From Tepidicaulis marinus (GTDB lineage: Bacteria; Pseudomonadota; Alphaproteobacteria; Parvibaculales; Parvibaculaceae), in contig NZ_BBIO01000021.1 in NCBI RefSeq assembly GCF_000739695.1, forward strand, positions 1 to 44,234: a DNA stretch of 44,234 bases, written 5' to 3'. Both the position numbers and the translations under genes were made by a program. The stretch's first letter is position 1; every line of letters begins with the position of its first letter. Positions 9,765-19,171 of the stretch are shown here, one piece after another. Below the pieces are notes generated by a model that had not been told where the DNA came from, did not search any database, and saw only the letters and a program-made list of their open reading frames with translations.

Positions 9765-11186
9765 TTACCTCAGGCGCGGCGACCAGGCCGGGTCAGAGGC
9801 AAAAGTGGGCGTTGAGACCGGCCGCTCGTTGTAACCGGTCAAATCGACCGACCAGAGGCTGGGCCCGCCCTGCTCCCCGCGGCTTTCGCGGAAAAACATC
9901 AAAACCCGCCCATTTGGCGACCAGGTCGGTGCTTCGTTGTGGAAGCCTTCGGTCAAAATCCGCTCGCCCGTACCGTCCGGCCGCATCACCCCGATAAGAA
10001 ACCGTCCCTTATGCAGTTTTGTGAAGGCGATGAGATCGCCGCGCGGGCTCCAGACCGGGGTCGCATAGCGCCCGTCGCCGAAGCTGATCCGGTGGGCATT
10101 CGATCCATCCGCATTCATCACATAAATTTGCTGTGAACCGCCCCGGTCCGATTCGAAAGCGATCCGGTCGCCATCCGGCGCGTAAGACGGGCCGGTGTCG
10201 ATCGCCGCCGTATTGGTCAGGCGCTGGGTGACGCGGGTGCGCAGATCCATCTCGTAAATATTGGAATTGCCGCCCCGCTGCAGGCTCATCACGATTTTCT
10301 GACCGTCCGGCGAAAAACGCGGCGAGAAGGTCATGCCCGGAAAATCGCCCACGACTTCCTGCTGCCCCGTTTCGAGATCGAGCAGATAGACGCGCGGATT
10401 GTTACCCGCATAGGACAGATAGGTGATTTCCTGGTTCGAGGGGCTGAAGCGCGGCGTCAGCACGATGGACGAGCCATTCGTGAGCATGCGCGGGTTGTGC
10501 CCGTCCTGATCCATGATGGCGAGGCGTTTGACGCGGCGGTTCTTCGGCCCGGACTCCGACACATAAACGATGCGCGTATCGAAATAGCCTTCCTCGCCCG
10601 TCAGCCGCTCGTAAACAGCATCCGAAATGATATGGGCGACACGGCGCCAATTGTCCGGCGTGGTGAAGAACTGAAAGCCGGTCATCTGCTGTTCGGCATA
10701 AACGTCCCAAAGGCGGAACTCCACCTTCAGCCGCCCGTCGCTTTCGATGGTCGAGCGGCCCGTCACTAGCGCCTGGGCATTGATGATGCGCCAATCGCCG
10801 AAACGCGGCTGCACATTGACGTCGGAAATTTTCTCGATGAACGAGCTTTTGGGCAGCGGGCGGAAAAGCCCCGAGCGGTCGAGATTGGCCGCGATGACAC
10901 TCGCAATGTCGCTGCCGAGCCGCCGGTCCTCATCGCTCGCGCCCAAAAAGCCGGGAATGGCGATGGGCAGCGGATCGACATTGCCTTGGGTAATGTCGAT
11001 CTGCAGCGCCGCGCGGGCAGGCAAAGCGCCAAGCACCAGCGCGGCGAAGGTGAAGGCCAGCGCACGCAGGCCGGCGCCAAACTTGACCCGCCGGACTTGC
11101 GCTCGAATGCCGGAAAAGCGGCGGGTCTGCGGGTGCACCTGCGATGCGGTATGTCTCGTCCCGGCTGATCTCATCAGTGTCATCAT
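9765..11186 (-). CDS. tolB: Tol-Pal system beta-propeller protein TolB
   Basis: TolB is the periplasmic partner that moves between Pal and TolA during outer-membrane constriction. The product is 473 residues with a long N-terminal region; the hydrophobic signal core lies at residues 36-59, ending in ARA-A, so translocation follows a roughly 35-residue pre-region with no alternative ATG. The N-terminal domain (about 60-200) begins [13 protein letters not shown], followed by a six-bladed propeller with repeated WD40-like blocks such as [14 protein letters not shown] and [14 protein letters not shown]. The C-terminus ends DPAWSPRLR. It follows tolA by 27 bases. Confidence 0.97.
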   Translation of the reverse strand: MMTLMRSAGTRHTASQVHPQTRRFSGIRAQVRRVKFGAGLRALAFTFAALVLGALPARAALQIDITQGNVDPLPIAIPGFLGASDEDRRLGSDIASVIAANLDRSGLFRPLPKSSFIEKISDVNVQPRFGDWRIINAQALVTGRSTIESDGRLKVEFRLWDVYAEQQMTGFQFFTTPDNWRRVAHIISDAVYERLTGEEGYFDTRIVYVSESGPKNRRVKRLAIMDQDGHNPRMLTNGSSIVLTPRFSPSNQEITYLSYAGNNPRVYLLDLETGQQEVVGDFPGMTFSPRFSPDGQKIVMSLQRGGNSNIYEMDLRTRVTQRLTNTAAIDTGPSYAPDGDRIAFESDRGGSQQIYVMNADGSNAHRISFGDGRYATPVWSPRGDLIAFTKLHKGRFLIGVMRPDGTGERILTEGFHNEAPTWSPNGRVLMFFRESRGEQGGPSLWSVDLTGYNERPVSTPTFASDPAWSPRLR

Positions 11187-11213
11187 CGTCTTTCCTCAGG
11201 CCCTCTCGAGTTT

Positions 11214-12095
11214 CTATCCGCCCAGCATTTCACGCGGATCGAACCGTAAATCGAGTTCCTGCCAACTGGAATATTTATCCGCCGGCATCTTAAAAGGTTC
11301 ACAGCGCCGGATCGCTCTGAGCGCGCTGTCGGCGGCGGCCCGGAAATAGGCATTCCCCGACAGAAGCGGTCCTTTGCTTATCAGCTCCGGCGCCCGCGCG
11401 AGCGAGCCGTCCGGATTGAGAAACACCTTGATCTCCACGATCAGCTTGTCCGCATTGGGCGCGCCCGCCGGCACGGACCAGCAGCGGCGCATCTGCAATT
11501 TGAACGCATCGATCTCAGAGACCGTCAGCTTCGTGTTCACCCCTTGCGGGGCTTGAGGCGCGGCATCCTTCTTCGTCTCGCGGGAAGGTTGACGCGTCTT
11601 CTTTTCTTCTTCGGGCAGCTTGTCGAGCAAGGCTGCAATCTTGGTCGGATCGAACGCCTCCTGCTTCTTGGCAGGTTTGGGCGGCGCCGGCTTTTGCGGC
11701 GCAGGCTTCGGCGGTTCGGGTTTCTTTTCCGGCTCCGCCTTCTTCTCTTCAGGCTCTGCTTCCGGTTCCGGCAAAGGCTCGGGCTCGCGCGCGGGCGGCG
11801 GCTCGACAGCGGCAGGCGCAGGCTGCGGCGCGGGCTTGGGCTCGGGGGCCGGTTCCGGCTCCGGCGCCTTCTCAGGCTCGGGCGCAGGTTCCGGCTCTTC
11901 CTCGATCTGCGGCGTCGGCTCGGCTTTCGCCACTTCCTCGCGCTTCAAATTCGTGAACTCGTCGATCGTGACAAGCTCCACCGGCAAGGCCTGATCGGGC
12001 ACCGCCGGAAGCGGGTCGGCCGAGGGCAAGGCGATGAAAGCCGCCGCGATCACCGCTGCGTGGACGCCGAAGGATGCAACAAGGCTTGCGCGCAT
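11214..12095 (-). CDS. tolA: TolA energy-transducing protein
   Basis: TolA spans the periplasm and couples the TolQR proton motor to TolB and Pal. The 293-residue product has one N-terminal membrane segment (about residues 4-24), then a long Pro/Glu/Lys-rich extended region (about 55-190) in place of the Ala-rich helix of E. coli TolA. The C-terminal globular domain (about 195-290) is recognisable from RRCWSVPAGAPNADKLIVEI and AIRRCEPFKMP. The start overlaps no other gene and lies one base after the tolR stop. Low-complexity Pro/Glu repeats make the strand-opposite frames look open, but position in the operon and the C-terminal domain settle the call. Confidence 0.93.
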   Translation of the reverse strand: MRASLVASFGVHAAVIAAAFIALPSADPLPAVPDQALPVELVTIDEFTNLKREEVAKAEPTPQIEEEPEPAPEPEKAPEPEPAPEPKPAPQPAPAAVEPPPAREPEPLPEPEAEPEEKKAEPEKKPEPPKPAPQKPAPPKPAKKQEAFDPTKIAALLDKLPEEEKKTRQPSRETKKDAAPQAPQGVNTKLTVSEIDAFKLQMRRCWSVPAGAPNADKLIVEIKVFLNPDGSLARAPELISKGPLLSGNAYFRAAADSALRAIRRCEPFKMPADKYSSWQELDLRFDPREMLGG

Positions 12096-12096
12096 G

Positions 12097-12558
12097 TCAC
12101 CTCTTCTGGGGGGCGCGTGTCGGGGTTTCCGTCACGAGCCCGACCCGGGCAAAACCGGCACTGGAAATCGTGCCCATTACGTCCATGACACGGCCGTAAT
12201 TGATGTTCTGATCGGCGCGCACATAGATGCGCTGCTCATAGCCGTTCTCGCCGATGGCCAGAAGGCGCGGCACGAGGTCTTCCACCTGCACTTCCGTTTC
12301 CTGCAGGAAGATCGCGCCGTCGCCGTTCACCGTAATGGTCAAAGGCTCATCATCGCCCGAAAGCGGGGCGGAGCGCGTCTTGGGCAGATCGACCGGCACA
12401 CCCACCGTCAAAAGCGGGGCGGCCACCATGAAAACGATGAGCAGCACGAGCATCACATCGACAAGCGGGGTGACGTTGATCTCGCTCATCGGCGCCATGC
12501 GCTGGCCGCGCCGGCGCTGGCCATTCTGCTTGCCGGGTTGCTGCGCGGACATGCCCAT
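12097..12558 (-). CDS. tolR: TolR proton-channel subunit
   Basis: TolR (ExbD family) forms the stator-like channel with TolQ. The 153-residue product has a single membrane helix VDVMLVLLIVFMVAAPLL (about residues 32-49), whose Asp33 is the conserved proton-carrying residue. The periplasmic domain follows with VPVDLPKTRSAPL and VYVRADQNINYGRVMDVM (here IYVRADQNINYGRVM). It is two bases downstream of tolQ and one base upstream of tolA, implying translational coupling. Confidence 0.96.
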   Translation of the reverse strand: MGMSAQQPGKQNGQRRRGQRMAPMSEINVTPLVDVMLVLLIVFMVAAPLLTVGVPVDLPKTRSAPLSGDDEPLTITVNGDGAIFLQETEVQVEDLVPRLLAIGENGYEQRIYVRADQNINYGRVMDVMGTISSAGFARVGLVTETPTRAPQKR

Positions 12559-12560
12559 GA

Positions 12561-13283
12561 CTATCTCCGCTCGTCGATCTGGCGGGAGACGATGGCCGAA
12601 AACTCGTCCGCAAAGTCTTCGAGCCGCGAACCGAAGCGGCCGATCTCGCTGGAAAATTTGTTATAGGCGATCACCGCGGGAATGGCGGCGACGAGGCCGA
12701 GCGCGGTCGCAAACAGCGCCTCGGCAATGCCCGGCGCCACGACGGCAAGGTTCGTATCGCGGCTGATGGCGATGGACTGGAAGGAATTCATGATCCCCCA
12801 AACCGTGCCGAAAAGGCCGATAAAGGGCGCCGTCGCGCCCACTGTCGCCAGGAAAAGCAGATTGGATTCCAGCGACATCATTTCGCGGTTGATGGTGATG
12901 GTCATCACCTTGTCCACCCGCTCGCGCAGGCCCGCGAAAGGCGCGCCGCTCTCATTGGAGCGCTTCCATTCGCGCATCGCCGCCACAAAGAGCGTGGAAA
13001 GGGGATGGCCCGGCCGGTGGCCCACATCGTCGTAAATCTCATCGAGCGAGCGGCCCGACCAGAAAAGGCGCTCGAACTGATCGGCGCGCTTGCGTAAGCG
13101 CGAGACCCGCCACCATTTGTCGAAAATGATCGCCCAGGACCAGACCGAGGCAAAGAATAGGCCGAGCATGACCATTTTTACGACCCAGTCGGCCCGCAAA
13201 AACAGCGACCAGAGGGAAAAGTCCAACGGCCCCGCATCGACGGTCACATCGGTCAGGACTTCATTTGCACGCGTGGGATCCAT
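12561..13283 (-). CDS. tolQ: TolQ proton-channel subunit
   Basis: TolQ (MotA/ExbB family) is the inner-membrane ring around TolR. The product has 240 residues and three membrane helices: near 33-53 (VVKMVMLGLFFASVWSWAI), near 142-162 (LLFLATVGATAPFIGLFGTV) and near 180-200 (IAEALFATALGLVAAIPAV). The family signature GLFGTVWGIMNSF is intact. It is the first gene of the tolQRAB cluster, but unlike most relatives it is not preceded directly by ybgC: two metabolic genes and a 309-bp gap intervene. Confidence 0.97.
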   Translation of the reverse strand: MDPTRANEVLTDVTVDAGPLDFSLWSLFLRADWVVKMVMLGLFFASVWSWAIIFDKWWRVSRLRKRADQFERLFWSGRSLDEIYDDVGHRPGHPLSTLFVAAMREWKRSNESGAPFAGLRERVDKVMTITINREMMSLESNLLFLATVGATAPFIGLFGTVWGIMNSFQSIAISRDTNLAVVAPGIAEALFATALGLVAAIPAVIAYNKFSSEIGRFGSRLEDFADEFSAIVSRQIDERR

Positions 13284-13592
13284 CTAAGGCCTCTTCAAAA
13301 ACACCGCGACGTCATCATGCCCCGCCTTCTGAGCGGGCTCTCAATCGGGACGCATCGGAGTATGCAGCCAGTGTCCTCCACCCTGCCTTGAAGATCCAAC
13401 TCCGGATCATGCTGGCGCGCCCGCCGCCCGGCGGCAAACGCAAACCCCCATCGAGCGCGGCAGATTAGCCGTTTAAATGTGTCAAAACTGCGGCACCTTG
13501 GCCCAGAAAACACGCGGAACGCTTGAGTTTTTCCCCTGTGGCGCTTTCGGCACACCGTCTGCGGCGGGGTCTTGGAAAAGCCGCGCGAAAAC
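13284..13592 (-). other. 309-bp gap upstream of tolQ
   Basis: This region between the ligase gene and tolQ must hold the tolQ promoter if the preceding genes do not read through. A perfect TTGACA occurs on the minus strand (13480-13485), but no good -10 lies 16-18 bases downstream. At 13310-13337, CGTCATCATGCCCCGCC...GCGGG looks like a degraded single unit of the palindromic repeat found at 1542 and 28833. No terminator after the ligase gene was identified. Confidence 0.35.
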
Positions 13593-14963
13593 TCACACCG
13601 TGCGCAGGTAATAATCGAAATCGAGGGGGGTGGGCTCGGCGAAAAAGCGGTCCGCTTCCGCCTCCTTGATCGTGCAGAAGGTCTCGACCAGGAAATTGCC
13701 GAAATAATCGCGCGCGAAAGCCGACTGGCGCAGCACCTCATTGGCGCGGAACCAGTTGAGCGGGAAAGGCTCGCTCGGCAGATCGTAACCATTGCCTTCC
13801 ACCGCCGGGCCCGGGTCCATCTTGCCGGTAATGCCGTGATGGATACCGGCCAGCACCCCGGCCAGCGCCAGATAAGGATTGGCATCGGCCCCGGCGATGC
13901 GGTGCTCGATATGGCGCGTCGGCGCCGCGCCCGCCGGAATGCGCAGCGAGACGGTACGGTTATTGACCCCCCAGGTGGCGGAGACGGGGGCATAGGATTT
14001 CGCCCGGAAGCGGCGGTAGGAATTGGCATTCGGCGCCCAGATGCCCATCATTTCGGCCATGGTCGCTTTGAGCCCGCCGACCGCATGGCGCATCAGCGCA
14101 TTGCCCTTCGGGTTTTCATCGGCAAAAGCATTCGCCCCGTCTTCGCCTGCAAGCGAGACATGCACATGCATGCCCGAGCCCGAATAGGCCGAATAAGGCT
14201 TGGCCATGAAACAGGCCATCATCCCGTGCTTGAGCGCGGCAAGCTTGATGAGGCGCTTGAACATAATCGCCTGATCCGCCGCTTTCATCGCATCGGGCTG
14301 GTGCTGCAGAACGATTTCCATCTGCCCCGGCGCATATTCGCTGATCAGCGTGCGCGCAGGCAGGCCCTGAGCCTCCGCGCTTTCATAAACATCGCGGAAG
14401 AAGGGCGAAAAATCGGTGAGATCGGAAAGCTGATAGGCCTGGAAATGCTGCGCGCGGCCCGCGCCATTCAGCGCCAGAGGCGGCTGCGGCGCGCCTTTGG
14501 CCGCAGCATCCCGGTCGAAAAGATAAAATTCCAGCTCGATGGCGGCGACCGGCGTCAGCTTCAATTCCTCGAAACGCGCCACTACCCGCTCCAGCACATT
14601 GCGCGGATCGCAGACGGACGGCGTGCCGTCGGCCTCCGTCATGCGCACGATGAACTGACCGGCACGGGGCCCTTCGAGCGGGCTCGGCACCAGCGAGCCT
14701 GAAACGGGCCGCGCGATGCGGTCCGCATCCCCGTCTTCCCAGACAAGACCCGTTTCTTCCACATCCGTGCCCGTCACATCGAGGCTCATGATCGAGCCCG
14801 GCATGAAGCGCCCGTCCCGGAACGCCGCCTCGATTTCCGCCCGGCGCAGCACCTTGCCCCGCGCCACGCCGCACAGATCCGTAAAGACCAGCGTGAACTG
14901 ATCGGCATCGGGATGGGCCGTCAAAAAGGCATTCAATTCATCGAGGGGCGGCAAGGCGTTCAT
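13593..14963 (-). CDS. Glutamine-synthetase-family ligase (PuuA-like)
   Basis: A 456-residue member of the glutamine synthetase fold, most like the gamma-glutamyl-amine ligases (PuuA type) rather than the ammonia-assimilating GlnA. Visible catalytic elements are FTDLCGVARGK (27-37) in the N-terminal beta-grasp, the metal/glutamate residues in ELEF (143-146) and SEYAPGQMEI (208-217), the ATP-binding GSGMHVHVS (262-270), and the Arg-rich NRTVSLRIP near 335. An adenylylation-site GlnA tail is not evident. The ATG overlaps the stop of the upstream aminotransferase by four bases (ATGA), so the two are translationally coupled and probably act in one pathway, such as gamma-glutamylation of an amine with transamination of a related substrate. 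The substrate is unknown. Confidence 0.85.
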   Translation of the reverse strand: MNALPPLDELNAFLTAHPDADQFTLVFTDLCGVARGKVLRRAEIEAAFRDGRFMPGSIMSLDVTGTDVEETGLVWEDGDADRIARPVSGSLVPSPLEGPRAGQFIVRMTEADGTPSVCDPRNVLERVVARFEELKLTPVAAIELEFYLFDRDAAAKGAPQPPLALNGAGRAQHFQAYQLSDLTDFSPFFRDVYESAEAQGLPARTLISEYAPGQMEIVLQHQPDAMKAADQAIMFKRLIKLAALKHGMMACFMAKPYSAYSGSGMHVHVSLAGEDGANAFADENPKGNALMRHAVGGLKATMAEMMGIWAPNANSYRRFRAKSYAPVSATWGVNNRTVSLRIPAGAAPTRHIEHRIAGADANPYLALAGVLAGIHHGITGKMDPGPAVEGNGYDLPSEPFPLNWFRANEVLRQSAFARDYFGNFLVETFCTIKEAEADRFFAEPTPLDFDYYLRTV

Positions 14964-16312
14964 TCGAAAAGCTCCGTCAGGAAGGCGGACACCGCCTGCG
15001 TGAGGCGATCTATATCCTCTTCCCGCGTTTCTGGCGAGACCAGCATCATATTATGGAAGGGCGTCAGCATCAGCCCCCGGTTGAGAAGGTAAAGATGAAG
15101 CGCGCGCTCGAGCGGATGGTTCATGCGCTCAGCCGATGCCGCCCCGCTGCGCACGGGGTTCGGCGTGAACCCGATTTCGGCCCGCGCCCCCACCCGCAGC
15201 ACATGCCAGGAAACACCTTTCTCCTTGAAAACCCGTGTAAGCCCGGCTTCAAGGCGCGCGGCAAGCTGTTCCATATGCGTATAAGCCGCCTCGGTCATCA
15301 CCTCGGCCAGCATGGCGCGGATCGCGGCAAGCTGGAGCGCGGAGCCTGAGAGCGTCGTGCCGATGCCCGAATGACCGGGCGCGCGGGTCTCATTGAAAGC
15401 GGCAATGCGCGCACCGACTTCCGCCGTGAACCCGTAAACCGCGGCAGGCACGCCGCCGCCGATGGGCTTGCCCGCCACCAGAAAATCCGGCCGGAGCCCA
15501 TGCACGCGGCCCCAGCCGCCCAGGCCGGAGGAAAGCGTATGCGTTTCATCGAGCGCGAAAAATGCGCCCGCCTCCCGCGCCGCTTCCGCTAGAAATGCGA
15601 TGAAGCCGGGATCGGAGGGCACCATGCCGATATTGGTGAGCAAGGGCTCGGTGAGCACCAGCGCGATATCGCCCTTGGCAAGCTCGGCCTTCACCGCCTC
15701 TTTGTCATTGAAGGGAACGACCGCCGTCGTCGCCGTGATATCCGCCACCTGGCCCACAAGGCCGGGACGCAGCTCCGTGCGCCCGCCCGCCCCGATGCGC
15801 ACGAAAACATCATCCACGGCGCCGTGATAGGAACCGTCGAAAATCAGAATGCGGGGCCGGCCCGTCACCCCGCGCGCCCATCGGATGATGGCGCGGTTCG
15901 CATCCGACGCGCTGGCCGTCACCTGCCACTGATCGAGCCCGAAATGGTCCGAAAGAAGCCGGCCCACTTCAGGGGCAAGCTCCGAGGGCAGCATTGCCGT
16001 TGCCCCGCGCGCCATTTGTCCGGCCACCGCCTTGACCACAGGCTCCGGCCCGTGCCCGAACATGGCGCCCGTGTCCCCAAGGCAGAAGTCGGTATAAAGA
16101 TTGCCGTCGGCATCCCAAAGCCGCGCGCCCTTCGCTTCTTTCAGAAAAAGCGCATGAGGCAACTCCCAATCGCTCATCCAGTGCAGCGGCACGCCTTTCA
16201 GCCAATGAGATGCGGCTTCTTCGGCAAGCACGGCCGATTTCGGCGTGCGCGCGGCATAGGCCGCTGCCTCTCGCTGCCAAAGGCTTTCGATTTTTTCGAC
16301 GGACCCCGCCAT
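14960..16312 (-). CDS. Class III (GSA-like) PLP aminotransferase
   Basis: A 450-residue fold-type I aminotransferase related to glutamate-1-semialdehyde aminomutase. The frame opens at 16372, but ATG 16312 (MAGSVEKIES) is preferred because AGGTGAG precedes it. PLP-site residues are visible: SYHG (161-164), DETHT (255-259) with the pyridine-nitrogen Asp255, and the Schiff-base Lys282 in GKPIGGG. The phosphate-binding segment reads ASASDANRAIIRWAR instead of the common SGTEA form. It is followed by an overlapping glutamine-synthetase-like ligase and preceded by ybgC, so this pair is inserted in the ruv-ybgC-tol block. Its amine substrate cannot be read from sequence; it is not an obvious hemL. 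Confidence 0.85.
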   Translation of the reverse strand: MAGSVEKIESLWQREAAAYAARTPKSAVLAEEAASHWLKGVPLHWMSDWELPHALFLKEAKGARLWDADGNLYTDFCLGDTGAMFGHGPEPVVKAVAGQMARGATAMLPSELAPEVGRLLSDHFGLDQWQVTASASDANRAIIRWARGVTGRPRILIFDGSYHGAVDDVFVRIGAGGRTELRPGLVGQVADITATTAVVPFNDKEAVKAELAKGDIALVLTEPLLTNIGMVPSDPGFIAFLAEAAREAGAFFALDETHTLSSGLGGWGRVHGLRPDFLVAGKPIGGGVPAAVYGFTAEVGARIAAFNETRAPGHSGIGTTLSGSALQLAAIRAMLAEVMTEAAYTHMEQLAARLEAGLTRVFKEKGVSWHVLRVGARAEIGFTPNPVRSGAASAERMNHPLERALHLYLLNRGLMLTPFHNMMLVSPETREEDIDRLTQAVSAFLTELFE

Positions 16313-16387
16313 GCCGCTCACCTGAAAATTCCCGCTCACGGCAAGTAAAGGTGGCCGGATGAAAGAACGCAAGCGGTGAGAAAAACC

Positions 16388-16843
16388 TCACCCGCCGCGC
16401 TTCATAAGATCTTCAACACCGTCGATGACGGCTTTCGGCAAGCGCGCGGGCCGTCCGTCTTGGTGAATGCAGGCGGCATGGACCATGGCCTGCCAGATCA
16501 CGTCGCCGCCGCGCAGAATTTTCTGCTCCGCCTCGATGCGCGCGCCTTTCAGCGTCACATAACGGGTATGGACTTCCAGAAGATCGTCGATGCGGGCGGG
16601 CTTCAGAAATTCGATTTCCATTTTATGGATGGCAAAGGCAAGCGGCTTTTCGCCCTCGATCAATTCATGATGGTGAACGCCCGCCATGCGCAGGCAGTCC
16701 GAGCGCCCGCGCTCGGCAAAACGCAGATAACCCGCGTGATAGACGATGCCGGTAAAATCCGTGTCCTCGTAATAAACGCGGATGGGCAGCACATGGGCGC
16801 CCCCTTCGATGCGCCCGGCAAGGTCCGGCCATTTTTCGCTCAT
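16388..16843 (-). CDS. ybgC: Acyl-CoA thioesterase YbgC (Tol-associated)
   Basis: YbgC is a small hotdog-fold acyl-CoA thioesterase regularly encoded beside tolQ and implicated in phospholipid metabolism at the inner membrane. The 151-residue product has the catalytic signature [19 protein letters not shown] (about residues 23-41), where the first Asp of DTD is catalytic. Its ATG overlaps the ruvB stop by four bases, so it is coupled to ruvCAB. Here it is separated from tolQ by the aminotransferase and ligase genes. Confidence 0.93.
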   Translation of the reverse strand: MSEKWPDLAGRIEGGAHVLPIRVYYEDTDFTGIVYHAGYLRFAERGRSDCLRMAGVHHHELIEGEKPLAFAIHKMEIEFLKPARIDDLLEVHTRYVTLKGARIEAEQKILRGGDVIWQAMVHAACIHQDGRPARLPKAVIDGVEDLMKRGG

Positions 16844-17883
16844 GCCCCCTCTCCCTCATCGAAGAGACCGCTCTGCCCCGCCCCGCTTCCCGAGGCGGGC
16901 GCGGGCAGGCCGAGATGGCGGAAGGCAAGCGCGGTGAGCACACGCCCGCGCGGCGTGCGGTTCACGAAGCCCTGCTGAATGAGATAAGGCTCGATGATTT
17001 CCTCGATCGCATCGCGCGGCTCGGAAAGCGCGGCGGCGATCGTTTCGATACCGACGGGCCCGCCGGAAAACTTCACCGCCACATTGCGCAAATAGCGGTG
17101 ATCGAGCGCATCGAGCCCGCGCGCATCGACCTCAAGGCGCTCCAGCGCCTTGTCGGCCAGCGCGGCATCGATGGCGCCTTCCCCGTCCACCACCGCAAAA
17201 TCGCGCACCCGGCGCAAAAGCCGCCCGGCAACGCGGGGCGTACCGCGCGCGCGCCGTGCAATTTCCTTGGCCCCGTCGCTCGTAATCGAGGTACCGAGGA
17301 CACCCGCCCCGCGCGTGACGATCGCCTCTAGCTCGGCTTCTTCATAAAAATTAAGCCGCACGGGAATGCCGAACCGGTCGCGCAGCGGCGTCGTCAAAAG
17401 CCCCGTGCGCGTCGTCGCCCCCACCAGCGTGAAAGGCGCAAGTTCGATGCGCACCGAGCGCGCCGCCGGTCCTTCACCGATAATGAGATCGAGCTGAAAA
17501 TCCTCCATCGCCGGATAAAGAATTTCTTCCACCGCGGGCGAAAGCCGGTGGATCTCGTCGATGAAAAGAACGTCCCGCTCTTCAAGATTGGTCAGCAGCG
17601 CGGCAAGGTCACCTGCCTTGGCAATGACGGGGCCCGAGGTTGCGCGGAAATTGACGCCAAGCTCGCGCGCCACGATCTGCGCCAATGTCGTTTTGCCGAG
17701 GCCGGGGGGGCCGGCAAAAAGCACATGATCGAGCGCTTCACCGCGCGTGCGGGCCGCCTCGATAAAGACGGAGAGGTTTTCGCGCGCCTTGCGCTGGCCG
17801 ACAAATTCGGAAAGGCGCTGCGGGCGCAGCGCCACATCGAAATCTTCTTCCCGCTCCCCGGCGCCCACCAGTCTTTCACTCAT
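16840..17883 (-). CDS. ruvB: Holliday junction branch migration helicase RuvB
   Basis: RuvB is the hexameric AAA+ motor that drives branch migration with RuvA. The 347-residue product shows [12 protein letters not shown] near the N-terminus, Walker [10 protein letters not shown] (about 60-68), Walker [12 protein letters not shown] (about 107-117), sensor GATTRTGLL and the C-terminal winged helix ending in [13 protein letters not shown]. The tail is Gly/Ser-rich. Four-base overlaps with both ruvA and ybgC show tight translational coupling. Confidence 0.98.
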   Translation of the reverse strand: MSERLVGAGEREEDFDVALRPQRLSEFVGQRKARENLSVFIEAARTRGEALDHVLFAGPPGLGKTTLAQIVARELGVNFRATSGPVIAKAGDLAALLTNLEERDVLFIDEIHRLSPAVEEILYPAMEDFQLDLIIGEGPAARSVRIELAPFTLVGATTRTGLLTTPLRDRFGIPVRLNFYEEAELEAIVTRGAGVLGTSITSDGAKEIARRARGTPRVAGRLLRRVRDFAVVDGEGAIDAALADKALERLEVDARGLDALDHRYLRNVAVKFSGGPVGIETIAAALSEPRDAIEEIIEPYLIQQGFVNRTPRGRVLTALAFRHLGLPAPASGSGAGQSGLFDEGEGA

Positions 17884-18488
17884 CGGGCAAGCTCCTTAAG
17901 CCCAAGCCGGATCAAGGTTTCAGGCCCGGCCTCATCGTCGAGTTTCGCGCGCGCCTTGCGCACCGCTTCCGCCGCCTGCGCGGGCGCATAGCCCAGATTG
18001 GTCAGCGCTGAAATCGCATCGGCCTCGGCATCGGTCGGCTTCACCTCTTCCGCCCCGCCCTCCGATACGGCCATGGCGAACGCGCCCGCAGGCGCCTTGT
18101 CCTTCAGCTCCACCACAATGCGCTGAGCAAGTTTGGGACCGACGCCCGAGGTTTGCGCCACCGCCTTTTTATCCTGCGTCGCCACCGCCGATTGAAAGCC
18201 TTGCGGCCCGAGCGTGCCGATCACGGCAAGCGCAACGCGCGCGCCCACCCCTTGCACGCTTTGCAGGAGGCGGAACCAGTCCCGCTCCCCTTCGCTTGAA
18301 AAGCCGAAGAGCCGGATTTCCTGTTCGCGCACATGAGTGTGGATGAGAAGCGCCGCCGCCTCGCCCACGGCCGGCAAGCGGCGCAGCGTATAGGACGAGC
18401 ATTCGACGAGATAGCCGACGCCGCCCACATCCAGGATCAGCCAGTCTTCGCCCAGCTCATCGACAATTCCCTTCAGCTTGCCGATCAT
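17880..18488 (-). CDS. ruvA: Holliday junction binding protein RuvA
   Basis: RuvA tetramers hold the Holliday junction and load RuvB. The frame extends upstream, but the family start MIGKLKGIV lies at ATG 18488, which overlaps the ruvC stop by four bases; this gives 202 residues, the usual size. Domains: N-terminal OB fold (1-62), two helix-hairpin-helix motifs in the middle ([13 protein letters not shown] and [15 protein letters not shown]), a Glu/Ala linker, and the C-terminal RuvB-binding three-helix domain ([16 protein letters not shown]). Confidence 0.97.
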   Translation of the reverse strand: MIGKLKGIVDELGEDWLILDVGGVGYLVECSSYTLRRLPAVGEAAALLIHTHVREQEIRLFGFSSEGERDWFRLLQSVQGVGARVALAVIGTLGPQGFQSAVATQDKKAVAQTSGVGPKLAQRIVVELKDKAPAGAFAMAVSEGGAEEVKPTDAEADAISALTNLGYAPAQAAEAVRKARAKLDDEAGPETLIRLGLKELAR

Positions 18489-19024
18489 GCGCGCGCCCTG
18501 GTGGAGGTGGTGGCTTTGAGAAGCGCCGCATCGATGCGCGCCTTTGCCCCGCGCATCTGCGCATGGCAAATGGCGGTTGCCAGTGCATCGGCCGAATGTT
18601 CGCTGTCGATCACGGCTTTGGGCAAAAGAATACCGACCATGGTGCGGATCTGGTGCTTGTCCGCATGGCCTGCCCCCGTCACCGTCTTCTTGATCTGATT
18701 GGGCGCATATTCGCCGATCTCGAGCCCGGCGCGCGCGGCAATGAGCAGCGGCACGGCCCGCGCCTGGCCGAGCTTCAACGCCGCCACTGCGTCTTTCGCC
18801 ACGAAAGCGGTTTCGACGGCGACCGCCTGCGGCATAAATTCCTTCATGATGGTTTCAAGCGCCGCTTCGATTTCCGCCAGCCTGACCGGCACCGAGGCCT
18901 TGTCATTGGAAGCGATCGTCCCGTTCGCCACATGGGTAAGGCGCGAACCGGCAGCCTCCACCACCCCCCAGCCTGTACGCCGGAGGCCCGGATCGATGCC
19001 TAAAAGACGAAAGGCCCCGCTCAT
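18485..19024 (-). CDS. ruvC: Crossover junction endodeoxyribonuclease RuvC
   Basis: RuvC resolves Holliday junctions by paired nicks. ATG 19024 is chosen over the longer frame from 19147 because MSGAFRLLGIDPGLRRTGWG matches the family N-terminus, and because the longer frame would run into the yebC terminator region. The 179-residue product carries the catalytic acidic residues in GIDPG (Asp near 11), VAVETAF (Glu near 71) and the C-terminal DSEHSADALATAICH pattern (Asp residues near 143-146). It starts the ruvCAB-ybgC unit. Confidence 0.97.
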   Translation of the reverse strand: MSGAFRLLGIDPGLRRTGWGVVEAAGSRLTHVANGTIASNDKASVPVRLAEIEAALETIMKEFMPQAVAVETAFVAKDAVAALKLGQARAVPLLIAARAGLEIGEYAPNQIKKTVTGAGHADKHQIRTMVGILLPKAVIDSEHSADALATAICHAQMRGAKARIDAALLKATTSTRARA

Positions 19025-19107
19025 GAAACTGCCGCTCTCCTGATTCCGACTCGCGCCTTTATAACAGGAGGCTACACCCCAAGAGGCGAAAAAGAGAAGA
19101 AATCGGG

Positions 19108-19146
19108 AACAAAAAAGCCCCTTCCGCGCCGGAAGGGGCTTTTGCA
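19108..19146 (-). terminator. Intrinsic terminator downstream of yebC
   Basis: A near-perfect palindrome, AAAAGCCCCTTCCG facing CGGAAGGGGCTTTT with a short loop (19113-19143), lies 26 bases after the yebC stop. On the minus strand it ends in a T-run. It separates yebC from ruvC. Confidence 0.9.
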
Positions 19147-19171
19147 AGGCCGTGACAGGCGGCCTTAACGC

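Noticed and set aside
14960-16312. hemL (glutamate-1-semialdehyde aminomutase)
   Set aside because: The fold is related, but the phosphate-binding segment differs, the gene is coupled to a glutamine-synthetase-like ligase, and alphaproteobacteria usually make ALA by the Shemin (HemA) route.
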